Shown here one piece after another: positions 35,176 through 43,483 of a stretch of 43,483 bases of DNA. Under the pieces are notes generated by a model. It saw only the letters and a list, made by a program, of their open reading frames with translations. It had not been told where the DNA came from and searched no databases. The stretch is from Streptomyces sp. WAC 04229 (lineage in GTDB: Bacteria > Actinomycetota > Actinomycetes > Streptomycetales > Streptomycetaceae): NCBI RefSeq assembly GCF_003947455.1, contig NZ_QHJH01000052.1:1-43483 (forward strand), read 5' to 3'. The position numbers and the translations under genes are program-made. Numbering within the stretch: position 1 is the first letter of the stretch; the number at the start of each line of letters is the position of its first letter.

Positions 35176-35912
35176 TGGTAGGCGACCCGGTACCGGTCGG
35201 CAGGGACGACCACCTCGGCCGTCTCCACCGCGCGGCCCGAGGCGTAGAACGTGCGCTGGACGACCAGGACCACATGTCCGGGGACACCCCCGAGGGCGAG
35301 CAACTCCTCGGCGAGGCCGGGGCGGGCGCCGACCTCCTCGGTGACGTTGTCGACGACGACGTCGATCGCGGCCATCCGCTCGACGACGCCCATGCCGCCG
35401 AGCGGCCCCTCCTCGGGCAGCATCACGGGCGTGCGGCCGGTGAGGTCGAGCGGCTCCCAGGAGGTGGAGAGCATCATGGCCTCGCCCGCCTCCCGGAAGA
35501 CGTACCGCGTGCACATCACGCGGTCGCCGGGCTTGATGGCGAGCCGCTCGGCTACGGCGACGCTCGCTTCGGCCTGCTCGCTGCGCGACTCCCACGTGCC
35601 GTGCGCGTCGCCGTCGGCCTGCTCCTGCCGGAAGGGGGTGGCACCGCCGGCCGGCCGGTACCCGGAGCGGGCGACGCGGCGGGGCACGGGCCGCTCGCGC
35701 ACATACGTCCCGGAACCGGAGCGGCCCTCGACCAGCCCCTCGGCCATCAGCACCTTGCGCGCCTCCAGGGCGACGGTGTCCGAGACGCCGTACTCCTCGC
35801 GGATCCGCGCCTGCGACGGCAGGCGGGTATGGGGCGGCAGCAGGCCGTCGGCGATCTTCTTGCGGAGATCACCCGCGACACGCAGATACGCCGGCTGCTC
35901 ACCGAATGTCAC
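35160..35912 (-). CDS. GntR-family regulator, HutC/UTRA subfamily
   Basis: The protein has 250 residues. Residues 5-75 are the winged helix of GntR regulators (AYLRVAGDLRKKIADGLLPP, LPSQARIREEYGVS, VEGRSGSGTYVRE). Residues 100-245 are a UTRA ligand-binding domain (RVMCTRYVFREAGEAMMLSTSW, then TAEVVVPADRYRVAYHLPV). Such proteins are usually metabolite-responsive repressors. The GTG at 35912 has GGGAG upstream. The ligand is unknown; no obvious target enzyme operon is adjacent. Repeated AGGTTGTAC sites just upstream suggest autoregulation. Confidence 0.92.
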   Translation of the reverse strand: MTFGEQPAYLRVAGDLRKKIADGLLPPHTRLPSQARIREEYGVSDTVALEARKVLMAEGLVEGRSGSGTYVRERPVPRRVARSGYRPAGGATPFRQEQADGDAHGTWESRSEQAEASVAVAERLAIKPGDRVMCTRYVFREAGEAMMLSTSWEPLDLTGRTPVMLPEEGPLGGMGVVERMAAIDVVVDNVTEEVGARPGLAEELLALGGVPGHVVLVVQRTFYASGRAVETAEVVVPADRYRVAYHLPVR

Positions 35913-35926
35913 TGGCCGCTCCCATC

Positions 35927-35968
35927 AGGTTGTACAGACAGCAACAGCGTGGCAACCGTAGGTTGTAC
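35927..35968. promoter_or_regulatory. Direct repeats AGGTTGTAC upstream of the GntR gene
   Basis: AGGTTGTAC occurs at 35927-35935 and 35960-35968, exactly 33 bp (about three helical turns) apart. The second copy also forms an imperfect inverted repeat with GGCAACC at 35951-35957. The sites sit 15-56 bp upstream of the GTG start, where an autoregulatory operator is expected for GntR proteins. Confidence 0.5.
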
Positions 35969-36059
35969 CAGGCAAGCAAAGGCCAGAGAATCACTCGATG
36001 TGATGACTTGTGCCGCCCGGGGGCTTTACGCAGGCACTTTCTCCCCGTTATAGGAGCGG

Positions 36060-37271
36060 TCACACCTCCAGACCGGAGTCACCACCACCGCCGTCGCCAC
36101 CGCTGCCGTACTCCGGCGACGTGGTGGCCAGCCCCAGAGCCTTGCGGGCGGTGACCGTGGTGTCGGCGACGACGAGGTCGTAGCCCGTGCCGTAGTGCTC
36201 GTAGTACGCGTCGACGTCGGGGGCCTTCGCGGCCAGCGCCCACTCCTTCTGCGCCGCCTCGAGGTCCTCGACCAGTTCGGCGACCGGACGGTCGACGTCG
36301 GCGGCCCAGTCGTGCCGGTCGAGCATCGTGACCTCGCCCCTGAGCGCCTCCGCCACCTGCCCCGCCCAGACCCGGTAGCCCGCGAGGTCGTCCTCGACGG
36401 TCTCCGCGTCGGGCACCTCGTCCATCGCCCGGTTGAGGTACCCCTCCGCCAGCAGGTACGTGTGCTGGTCCGAGTCGAGTCCGGCGCCGTCGTTGCGGAG
36501 CGAGCCGGTCAGCGTGGCCCGCTCGTCCGTGTTCCCGAACAGGCAGGTGATCTCCCGGTCGCCGGTCCGCCAGCTCTCGGCGGTCGGGGTCAGGTAGTAC
36601 ACGTCGACGTCGGCCGGCAGCGCCCACCGGTCCATCGCGTAGGCGTCCTGGAGGGCGTAGCACTGGTCGTCCGCGGCCCGTGTGATCTCCGCGTCGCCGG
36701 GGAAGGAGCCGCGCGGCAGCTCGAAGGCGGCGAACACCTCGCCGTCGTGCTCCTCGTCGCAGGGCACCTCGTCGACGTCGTACGTCACGCCCTGGAGGGA
36801 GCCGCTGGGGGTGGTGAAGCACTGGCCCTTCTCCAGCCCGTAGGCGGTGCCCTCGCCGCGCGCGGCGTCCCGGAAGCCGTCCCAGAAGTCGGCGGCGCCA
36901 CCCGTGGCGAGCGCGACGGCCCACAGGGCCAGCCCCACGGAGGACAGCACGGAACCGGCCACGGCGAACCCCTTGCCGCGCTCGCCCCGCTTCCTGATCT
37001 GGGCCAGCGCGACCAGGCCCAGCACGAGCCCGACGGCCGGCACGAAGCACAGGACACCGAGCACGAAGGCGGCGATCGCGAGCCCGTTGACCGACGGCCG
37101 CGCGGGGTACGCCCCGTAGGGGCGGTACTGCTGCCCGGCCGGCGGGTACCCCCAGGCACCCTGGTACGGCTGCGGAGGCGCCGGGTACGGCCCCGGCGGC
37201 GGCTGCTGTCCCGGCGGGTACGGCCCCTGGGGATGGGGCCCTTGGGGCCCGGGCGGCGGCGGTATGGACAC
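36060..37271 (-). CDS. DUF4190 / septum-formation-like membrane protein
   Basis: The protein has 403 residues. Residues 1-58 are Pro/Gly/Tyr-rich (PPPGPQGPHPQGPYPPGQQ) and cytoplasmic. Two membrane helices (about 62-92 and 101-123) with the basic loop RKRGERGKGFA form a DUF4190 unit. The external part starts AYGLEKGQCF and continues VPCDEEHDGEVFA, which resembles the septum-formation domain seen in actinomycetes, with cysteines that may pair. The tail ends in a Gly/Asp-rich stretch. The GTG at 37271 has AGGAG 10 bases upstream. Function in septation is suggested by the domain name only. Confidence 0.82.
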   Translation of the reverse strand: MSIPPPPGPQGPHPQGPYPPGQQPPPGPYPAPPQPYQGAWGYPPAGQQYRPYGAYPARPSVNGLAIAAFVLGVLCFVPAVGLVLGLVALAQIRKRGERGKGFAVAGSVLSSVGLALWAVALATGGAADFWDGFRDAARGEGTAYGLEKGQCFTTPSGSLQGVTYDVDEVPCDEEHDGEVFAAFELPRGSFPGDAEITRAADDQCYALQDAYAMDRWALPADVDVYYLTPTAESWRTGDREITCLFGNTDERATLTGSLRNDGAGLDSDQHTYLLAEGYLNRAMDEVPDAETVEDDLAGYRVWAGQVAEALRGEVTMLDRHDWAADVDRPVAELVEDLEAAQKEWALAAKAPDVDAYYEHYGTGYDLVVADTTVTARKALGLATTSPEYGSGGDGGGGDSGLEV

Positions 37272-37514
37272 GTGAACCGTGCTCCTGTTTCGGACGGTGA
37301 CGCGAAGGCGCCGCGGGACTGCGGCCGGGCCCCACGCGGTGGCCGGTCGATCACTCAGCGCATGGTAAGCGACCGCCGCTCCGGCCTCCGCGCCGCTCTC
37401 CGGCGTTCGCGCCTCGTCCCCGCGGCGGGCCGGGTCGCCTGCCCAGCCCCGCCGCGAGGACGAGTTCGTGCGCCGACTGCCGTCAGAGCACCGTCAGAAC
37501 TCCGTCGGAGCTCG

Positions 37515-39095
<1,581 letters not shown>

Positions 39096-39170
39096 GTGAG
39101 GGGTCCTCCTCAGTCGGTGGTGCGTGGTGGGGTTCGTGCACGCCGAGCAGACCGCCCCCCGGAGGTCATA

Positions 39171-39180
39171 GGTCATGACC
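39171..39180. promoter_or_regulatory. Palindrome GGTCATGACC upstream of the protease gene
   Basis: A perfect 10-bp palindrome with a further GGTCAT at 39164-39169 lies 76-85 bp upstream of the protease start. On the - strand a TTGACA overlaps its upstream side, but no -10 lies at proper spacing. Possible operator or activator site. Confidence 0.35.
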
Positions 39181-39337
39181 ATGTCAAAGCGGGGCGGTTT
39201 TGGTGCGTCAGCCGAAAGATTGAGGCTTCCAGAGGAATTGCACAAGGGGCCTGCACGGATGTGCGGCCCCCTGCGTCGTTTGAGCACCCGACTCGCCGGC
39301 CGGGTCGGGCGGCGACCAGTCGGCTTTCGGCCGGTTC

Positions 39338-40168
39338 TCAGTCTTCGAACGCCGTGGCCCGGGTCTGCTTCTCCCACGCCTCGACGTCCGCCCGCACCTG
39401 GTCGAGATGGCCGAGGACCGCGCCGACCCCGTCGTCGCCGAGCGGCAGGCGCAGCGGGGTGTGCTCGGCCGCCAGGGCGGCGCGGATGACGGCCGCCGCC
39501 TTGGCGGGGTCACCGGGCTGGCCGCCGTCGCCGCCGGCCACCATCCCGCGGGTCTCGCCGACCTTGGCGTACACGCCGCTGTCCGCGCTGGTCCCGGCAT
39601 TGTCGGCCGCGAACAGGCTGGTCCGGAAGGCGCCCGGTTCGACGATCAGCACCTTGATCCCGAACTCCCGCACCTCGTCCGCGAGCCCCTCGGACATCCC
39701 CTCCAACGCGAACTTGGTGCCGCTGTAGGCCGAGAAGCCCGCGACCGACATCTGCCCGCCCATGCTGCTCATCTGCACGATCGCGCCCGAGCGCCGCTCC
39801 CGCATGTGCGGCAGCACGGCCCGGGTCAGCGCGGCCGGCCCGAAGACGTGCACGTCGAACAGTGCCCGCAGCTCCTCCTCGCCGGTCTCCTCGAAGGCAC
39901 CGACGTGGGTCCGGCCCGCGTTGTTGACGAGGACGTCGATCCGTCCGTGCCGCGCCACCACGTCCCGCACGGCGTCCCCGGCGGCGGCCGTGTCGGCGAC
40001 GTCCAGGCGCAGCGCCTCCATCTGGTCCGGGTGCGCGGCGACGAGGTCGTCGAGCGCCTCGGGGCGCCGCGCCGCGCCGACCACCACGTCGCCGTCGGCC
40101 AGGGCCGCCTCGGCGATCGCCCGCCCGAAGCCGCTGCTCGCACCGGTCACCAGCCACACCTTGTTCAT
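39338..40168 (-). CDS. Short-chain dehydrogenase/reductase
   Basis: The protein has 276 residues, a classical SDR. The cofactor motif TGASSGFG is at residues 8-15, with R34-R35 (GAARRP) suggesting NADP preference. NNAG is at 82-85, and the catalytic set is S134/S135, Y148 and K152 (YSGTK). Substrate is unknown. It is divergent from the LysR gene at 40284 across 115 bp, the usual arrangement of a LysR regulator with its target. Confidence 0.93.
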   Translation of the reverse strand: MNKVWLVTGASSGFGRAIAEAALADGDVVVGAARRPEALDDLVAAHPDQMEALRLDVADTAAAGDAVRDVVARHGRIDVLVNNAGRTHVGAFEETGEEELRALFDVHVFGPAALTRAVLPHMRERRSGAIVQMSSMGGQMSVAGFSAYSGTKFALEGMSEGLADEVREFGIKVLIVEPGAFRTSLFAADNAGTSADSGVYAKVGETRGMVAGGDGGQPGDPAKAAAVIRAALAAEHTPLRLPLGDDGVGAVLGHLDQVRADVEAWEKQTRATAFED

Positions 40169-40215
40169 GCCGACTCCCTCGTCACTCGTCCGTCACTCGC
40201 GTCCGTCGCATCCCT

Positions 40216-40251
40216 GCAACCGCCAACCACCCTGCCGGGAAACCCGGTTGC
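40216..40251. promoter_or_regulatory. Inverted repeat in the SDR/LysR divergent promoter
   Basis: GCAACCG (40216-40222) and CGGTTGC (40245-40251) are inverted repeats. A smaller hairpin CCGGG-AAA-CCCGG (40235-40247) overlaps the second arm. The region sits between the divergent SDR and LysR starts, where a LysR regulator would bind. Confidence 0.4.
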
Positions 40252-40283
40252 CCGTCCAAGACCCACGCTGATAGCCAACGGGC

Positions 40284-41216
40284 ATGACGACGGACGTACA
40301 TGTGCGGGAGCTGCGCTACTTCACCGCGGTGGCCGAGGAGCTGCACTTCACGCGGGCCGCGGAGCGGTTGTACGTGTCCCAGCCGGCGCTGAGCAAACAG
40401 ATCCGGGCGCTGGAGCGGCAGTTGGGCGCCGAACTGTTCCGCCGTGAGCCGCGGGGCGTGTCGCTCACCGAGGCGGGCGCCGCGCTGCTGCCGCACGCCC
40501 GGCGGGTGCTGGCCGGCTGGGGCGAGGGCGCGGCGGCGGTCGAGGCGGTCCGGGCCGCGCGGCGCGGCACCCTGGTGGTCGGCATGAGCACCAGTCCCGG
40601 CCGGGACGGTCTGCTGCCCTCCATCCGCTCCCGCTTCACAGCGGCCCACCCGGAGACGCTGGTGCGGCTGCGGCAGACGCGCTGGGAGGACCCGACGGCG
40701 GGCCTCGCCGACGGTACGGCCGACGTCGCGTACGTGTGGCTGCCGCTGCCCGACGCCGGCCGCTACGCCTGGACGGTGGTCGCCGAGGAGCCCCGTATGG
40801 TCGCCCTCCCCGAGACCCACCCTCTCGCCGCGCGCCCGGTGCTCGAATTCGCCGACCTGGCCGACGAGCCGTTTCTCGCCCTGCCGCCGGAGGCGGGCGT
40901 GCTGCGCGACTTCTGGCTGGCGCTGGAGGAACGGCGGGCCCTCGGGGGTGCCGCCGCCCGGCCGCCGCGCATCGGGGCGGAGATCGCCGGCACGGAGGAG
41001 ACGTACGAGGCGCTGGTCGGGGGCCTCGGCATCTGCCTCGTGGCCGAGGGCAACGCTCCGCTGATCACCCTGGGGGGCGTGACCACCCGCCCGGTCCGCG
41101 GCCTGAGCCCCTGCCGTTACGCCCTGGCCCGGCGCCGGGAGGACGAGGGGCGGCCCCTGGTGCGGGGGTACGTGGAGGCGTACCGGCGGGTGCGGGCCGA
41201 GGATGAGGCAGGGTGA
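40284..41216 (+). CDS. LysR-family transcriptional regulator
   Basis: The protein has 310 residues. The winged helix is at 6-65 (LRYFTAVAEELHFTRAAERL, VSQPALSKQIRALE, GAELFRRE), followed by the two-lobed substrate-binding domain (GTLVVGMSTSPG onward). The ATG at 40284 precedes the conserved VRELRYFTAV. It probably controls the divergent SDR gene in response to that enzyme's substrate; the inducer is unknown. It ends 7 bp from the convergent helicase gene. Confidence 0.94.
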   Translation: MTTDVHVRELRYFTAVAEELHFTRAAERLYVSQPALSKQIRALERQLGAELFRREPRGVSLTEAGAALLPHARRVLAGWGEGAAAVEAVRAARRGTLVVGMSTSPGRDGLLPSIRSRFTAAHPETLVRLRQTRWEDPTAGLADGTADVAYVWLPLPDAGRYAWTVVAEEPRMVALPETHPLAARPVLEFADLADEPFLALPPEAGVLRDFWLALEERRALGGAAARPPRIGAEIAGTEETYEALVGGLGICLVAEGNAPLITLGGVTTRPVRGLSPCRYALARRREDEGRPLVRGYVEAYRRVRAEDEAG

Positions 41217-41223
41217 CGGGTGT

Positions 41224-43449
41224 TCAGGGCGTCCCGGTCCGTTCGTCGCTCACGCCCAGGCGGGCCTGCTCCTCCTCGACGATCCTGCGCGCCAGGTCGG
41301 TGTCCGACACGTCCACGGCGTCCGGCGTCGCCTCGGCCACCGCACTGCGCCGGGCGTAGGCGTCGAAGAGGCGGGTCTTCTTCTCCAGGAGCCGCACCAT
41401 CCGCTCGTCCACCCCGCCGGTGGCGAGGAGCCGGTGCACGCGCACCGGCCTGACCTGGCCCATGCGGTGGGCCCGCGCGACCGCCTGGTGTTCGATGGTC
41501 GGCTTGATCTGGGGCTCGCACACGACCACCACCGAGGCGGCCTGCATGTTGAGCCCGATCCCCGCCGCCTGGATCTGCGCCAGCAGCACCGCGGGTCCGG
41601 ACACCGCCGTGAACGCGTCGACGAGCGCCTGCCTGCGGGCGGGCGGCACTGCGCCGGTGAGCGGGCCGAACACCGGTCCATGCGCCCGGGGTTCCGCACC
41701 GTCGGGAGCGCCGAGGGCGTCCTCGGCCACGCGCAGGACGTCCCGGAAGTTCGAGAAGACGACGACCTTCAGCCCGTTCTCCCCGGCCTCCCGCACGATC
41801 TCCCGGAGCCGGCCGAGCTTGGCGGACTTCTCGGGGCGGGCGTACGCCGCCCTGCGCATCGCCATGAAGTTGCCCTCGCGCACGGCCTCCCGGTAGGCGT
41901 CCTCGTCGGCGGCGCTCAGCTCCTCCCACTCGTCCGTGTGCTGGAGGCTGGGCAGTTCGGTGAGCACGTCCTCCTGGTTGCGGCGCAGGTAGACGGGGGC
42001 GACCGCCTTGCGGAAGGCGACCGAGCCGGTCAGCCCGGTGCCGTCGTCCAGCCGGTCCGCCAGCGCCGGGTCGAGCATCCGGACCAGGTTGCGGAACTCG
42101 GCGACCCGGTTCTCCATCGGCGTACCGGTCATGAACAGGACGTGCTCGCACCGGCCGGCCCATCGGTCGACCGCCTGCGACCGCAGGGCCTGCGGGTTCT
42201 TCACGGAGTGCGCCTCGTCGACGACGAGCATCGCCGGGGCGAGGGGCCCGGCCGGCCCGGCGCCGTCCGGCCCGTCGTCGCCGCCCGGGTCCGGGAACCC
42301 GCGCAGGGAGTCGAAGGTGGTCACGGCGACCCCGCCCCGCTCCCGCCAGTCGGCGAACGCGTCCTGCCGGTCGGGGCCGTGCAGCGGGCGGACCGGCAGG
42401 GTGCTACGGGCCTCGGTCTCGCGCGTCCAGTTGACCAGGACGCTCGCCGGGCAGACCACCAGGAAGTGCGTGTGCCCGCCGGCCGCGAGGTGCGCCATGG
42501 CCGCGATGGCCTGGATGGTCTTGCCGAGGCCCATCTCGTCGCCGAGGATCACCCGGCGCCGCGCGAGGGCGAACCGCGCGCCGAACGCCTGGTAGCCGCG
42601 CAGGGAGACCCGGCGCCGGGAGTCGTCGAGCCGCAGTCCGCGGACCCGCTCGGCGATGTCGTCGGGCAGGAACCCCTCGGCCGCGGCGGTGTCGGAGGGG
42701 TGTCCGGCGATCTCGCCCAGCACGCCGTAGTAGTCGGCGGAGCGCAGTTCGAAGTCCGTCCAGGCCGCGAGGCCGCCCGCCGGTCCGCGCAGCAGGTCCA
42801 CCGAGGCCTGGGCCAGCAGTCCGGCCGTGTCCGCCTGCTCGGCCTCCTCGGTGACGGACCGGATCTCCGCCACGGCCTCCAGCGCGCGGGCCTTCTTCGC
42901 CCGCCCGGCCAGCAGCAGCCCGATCCGTCCGGCGGCCGGACGGGCGTCGGCCAGCAGCGGGCCGAGCCGCCGTGTCAGCCCGGCCGCCTCGTCGAGCGCG
43001 CGCCGCGCCTCGGGGCCCGCCCCGACCAGCACGTGCAGGGCGGCGACCAGGGCGGTCGTGCGCGGTTCGGGCCGGTCCACGTCCAGGTGCACGGCGGCGG
43101 CCTCCGCGGCCGCCTCCGCCAACTGCCGTGCGGCGGCGATGATCTGGTCGACGGTGCGCTGTCCCACGCCGGGGATCTGCCGCAGCCGGTAGGGGCCCGC
43201 GTCCAGGACCGCGCGGACCGTGCCCAGGCCGCTCTTCTCGACGGCGCCGAGCCGCAGCCGCCCGCCGGTGACGTCCTGCAACCGGGCCACGGGGATGGCG
43301 TCGAGGGCCTGCTCCACCGCCTCGTCGTGCAGCGGCTTCAGCGCCGCCCGGACCGCCTCGACGGCCCGCTCGTGGTCACCGGCCAGCGACCGGGCCGCCT
43401 CGTGCAGCCGGGTGCCGTGTGCGACCGCCTCCCGCTCATCGCGCCCCAT
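41224..43449 (-). CDS. SNF2-type DEAH helicase with N-terminal helix-hairpin-helix
   Basis: The protein has 741 residues as seen. Residues 60-110 contain helix-hairpin-helix-like sequence (LRQIPGVGQRTVDQIIAAAR). A region of about 170 residues without recognisable motif follows. The SNF2 core starts near 285: RGYQAFGARFAL, Walker A GDEMGLGKT (303-311), DEAH (411-414), MTGTPMENR, and in the second lobe QIQAAGIGLNMQAA and ARAHRMGQVRPV. It is a DNA-dependent ATPase translocase, probably in DNA repair or chromosome handling. The ATG at 43449 may not be the true start, because the frame stays open to the window edge at 43483; the gene could be 5'-truncated here. Confidence 0.9.
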   Translation of the reverse strand: MGRDEREAVAHGTRLHEAARSLAGDHERAVEAVRAALKPLHDEAVEQALDAIPVARLQDVTGGRLRLGAVEKSGLGTVRAVLDAGPYRLRQIPGVGQRTVDQIIAAARQLAEAAAEAAAVHLDVDRPEPRTTALVAALHVLVGAGPEARRALDEAAGLTRRLGPLLADARPAAGRIGLLLAGRAKKARALEAVAEIRSVTEEAEQADTAGLLAQASVDLLRGPAGGLAAWTDFELRSADYYGVLGEIAGHPSDTAAAEGFLPDDIAERVRGLRLDDSRRRVSLRGYQAFGARFALARRRVILGDEMGLGKTIQAIAAMAHLAAGGHTHFLVVCPASVLVNWTRETEARSTLPVRPLHGPDRQDAFADWRERGGVAVTTFDSLRGFPDPGGDDGPDGAGPAGPLAPAMLVVDEAHSVKNPQALRSQAVDRWAGRCEHVLFMTGTPMENRVAEFRNLVRMLDPALADRLDDGTGLTGSVAFRKAVAPVYLRRNQEDVLTELPSLQHTDEWEELSAADEDAYREAVREGNFMAMRRAAYARPEKSAKLGRLREIVREAGENGLKVVVFSNFRDVLRVAEDALGAPDGAEPRAHGPVFGPLTGAVPPARRQALVDAFTAVSGPAVLLAQIQAAGIGLNMQAASVVVVCEPQIKPTIEHQAVARAHRMGQVRPVRVHRLLATGGVDERMVRLLEKKTRLFDAYARRSAVAEATPDAVDVSDTDLARRIVEEEQARLGVSDERTGTP

Positions 43450-43483
43450 CCGGTCCCGCGCCCCCTCCCGGCCGCTCCCCGGC

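Overview
The window looks like chromosomal core-arm sequence of a Streptomyces. GC is very high with strong third-position GC bias. GTG and TTG starts are common, GGAGG-type ribosome sites are present, and family content is typical of the genus: mycothiol gene mshB, whiJ/DUF397 genes, the bldK oligopeptide permease, typA, an Sdh1-type succinate dehydrogenase, and PAS/GAF/PP2C/HATPase phosphatases. I see no tRNA, rRNA, insertion sequence, prophage or CRISPR array.

Layout. 1-184: tail of a + strand gene and a convergent terminator. 185-3913 (- strand): mshB, a small membrane protein and a membrane-anchored peptidoglycan-binding-like protein. 4044-5516: a whiJ-type XRE regulator broken by a frameshift, two tandemly duplicated DUF397 genes, and a 64-residue membrane protein. 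5712-7835: a dipeptidyl-peptidase-IV-like S9 peptidase. 7967-20036 (- strand): two complete five-gene oligopeptide ABC transporters in tandem, the upstream one being bldKA-E, separated by a strong terminator and followed by a 21-bp palindrome. 20037-20845: a long bldK leader/promoter region holding a small ORF that resembles the start of a solute-binding protein. 20902-25183 (- strand): typA and a third, orphan oligopeptide-binding lipoprotein. 25490-29357 (+): a coiled-coil small protein and the sdhC-sdhA-sdhB operon. 29367-34606 (- strand): a GH18-like membrane protein, a PAS-PAS-GAF-PP2C-HATPase phosphatase, a stand-alone HATPase, a Nudix hydrolase and a SPOR mini-protein. 35160-40168 (- strand): a GntR/UTRA regulator, a DUF4190/septum-formation-like protein, a secreted subtilase with a P-domain, and an SDR. 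40284-41216 (+): a LysR regulator. 41224-43449 (- strand): a SNF2-type helicase with an N-terminal helix-hairpin-helix.

How it fits together. The middle 18 kb is a peptide-handling block: two importers, three binding lipoproteins and a DPP-IV-like peptidase. In S. coelicolor BldK imports an extracellular signal needed for aerial growth, so this block probably handles peptide nutrients and a developmental signal. The most unusual items are the bldK leader ORF with its hairpins, the intercistronic hairpin after bldKB, the palindrome before the second transporter, the frameshifted whiJ-like gene with its duplicated DUF397 partner, and the GH18-like protein with an altered active-site motif. All assignments come from reading motifs in the sequence; no database search was run.
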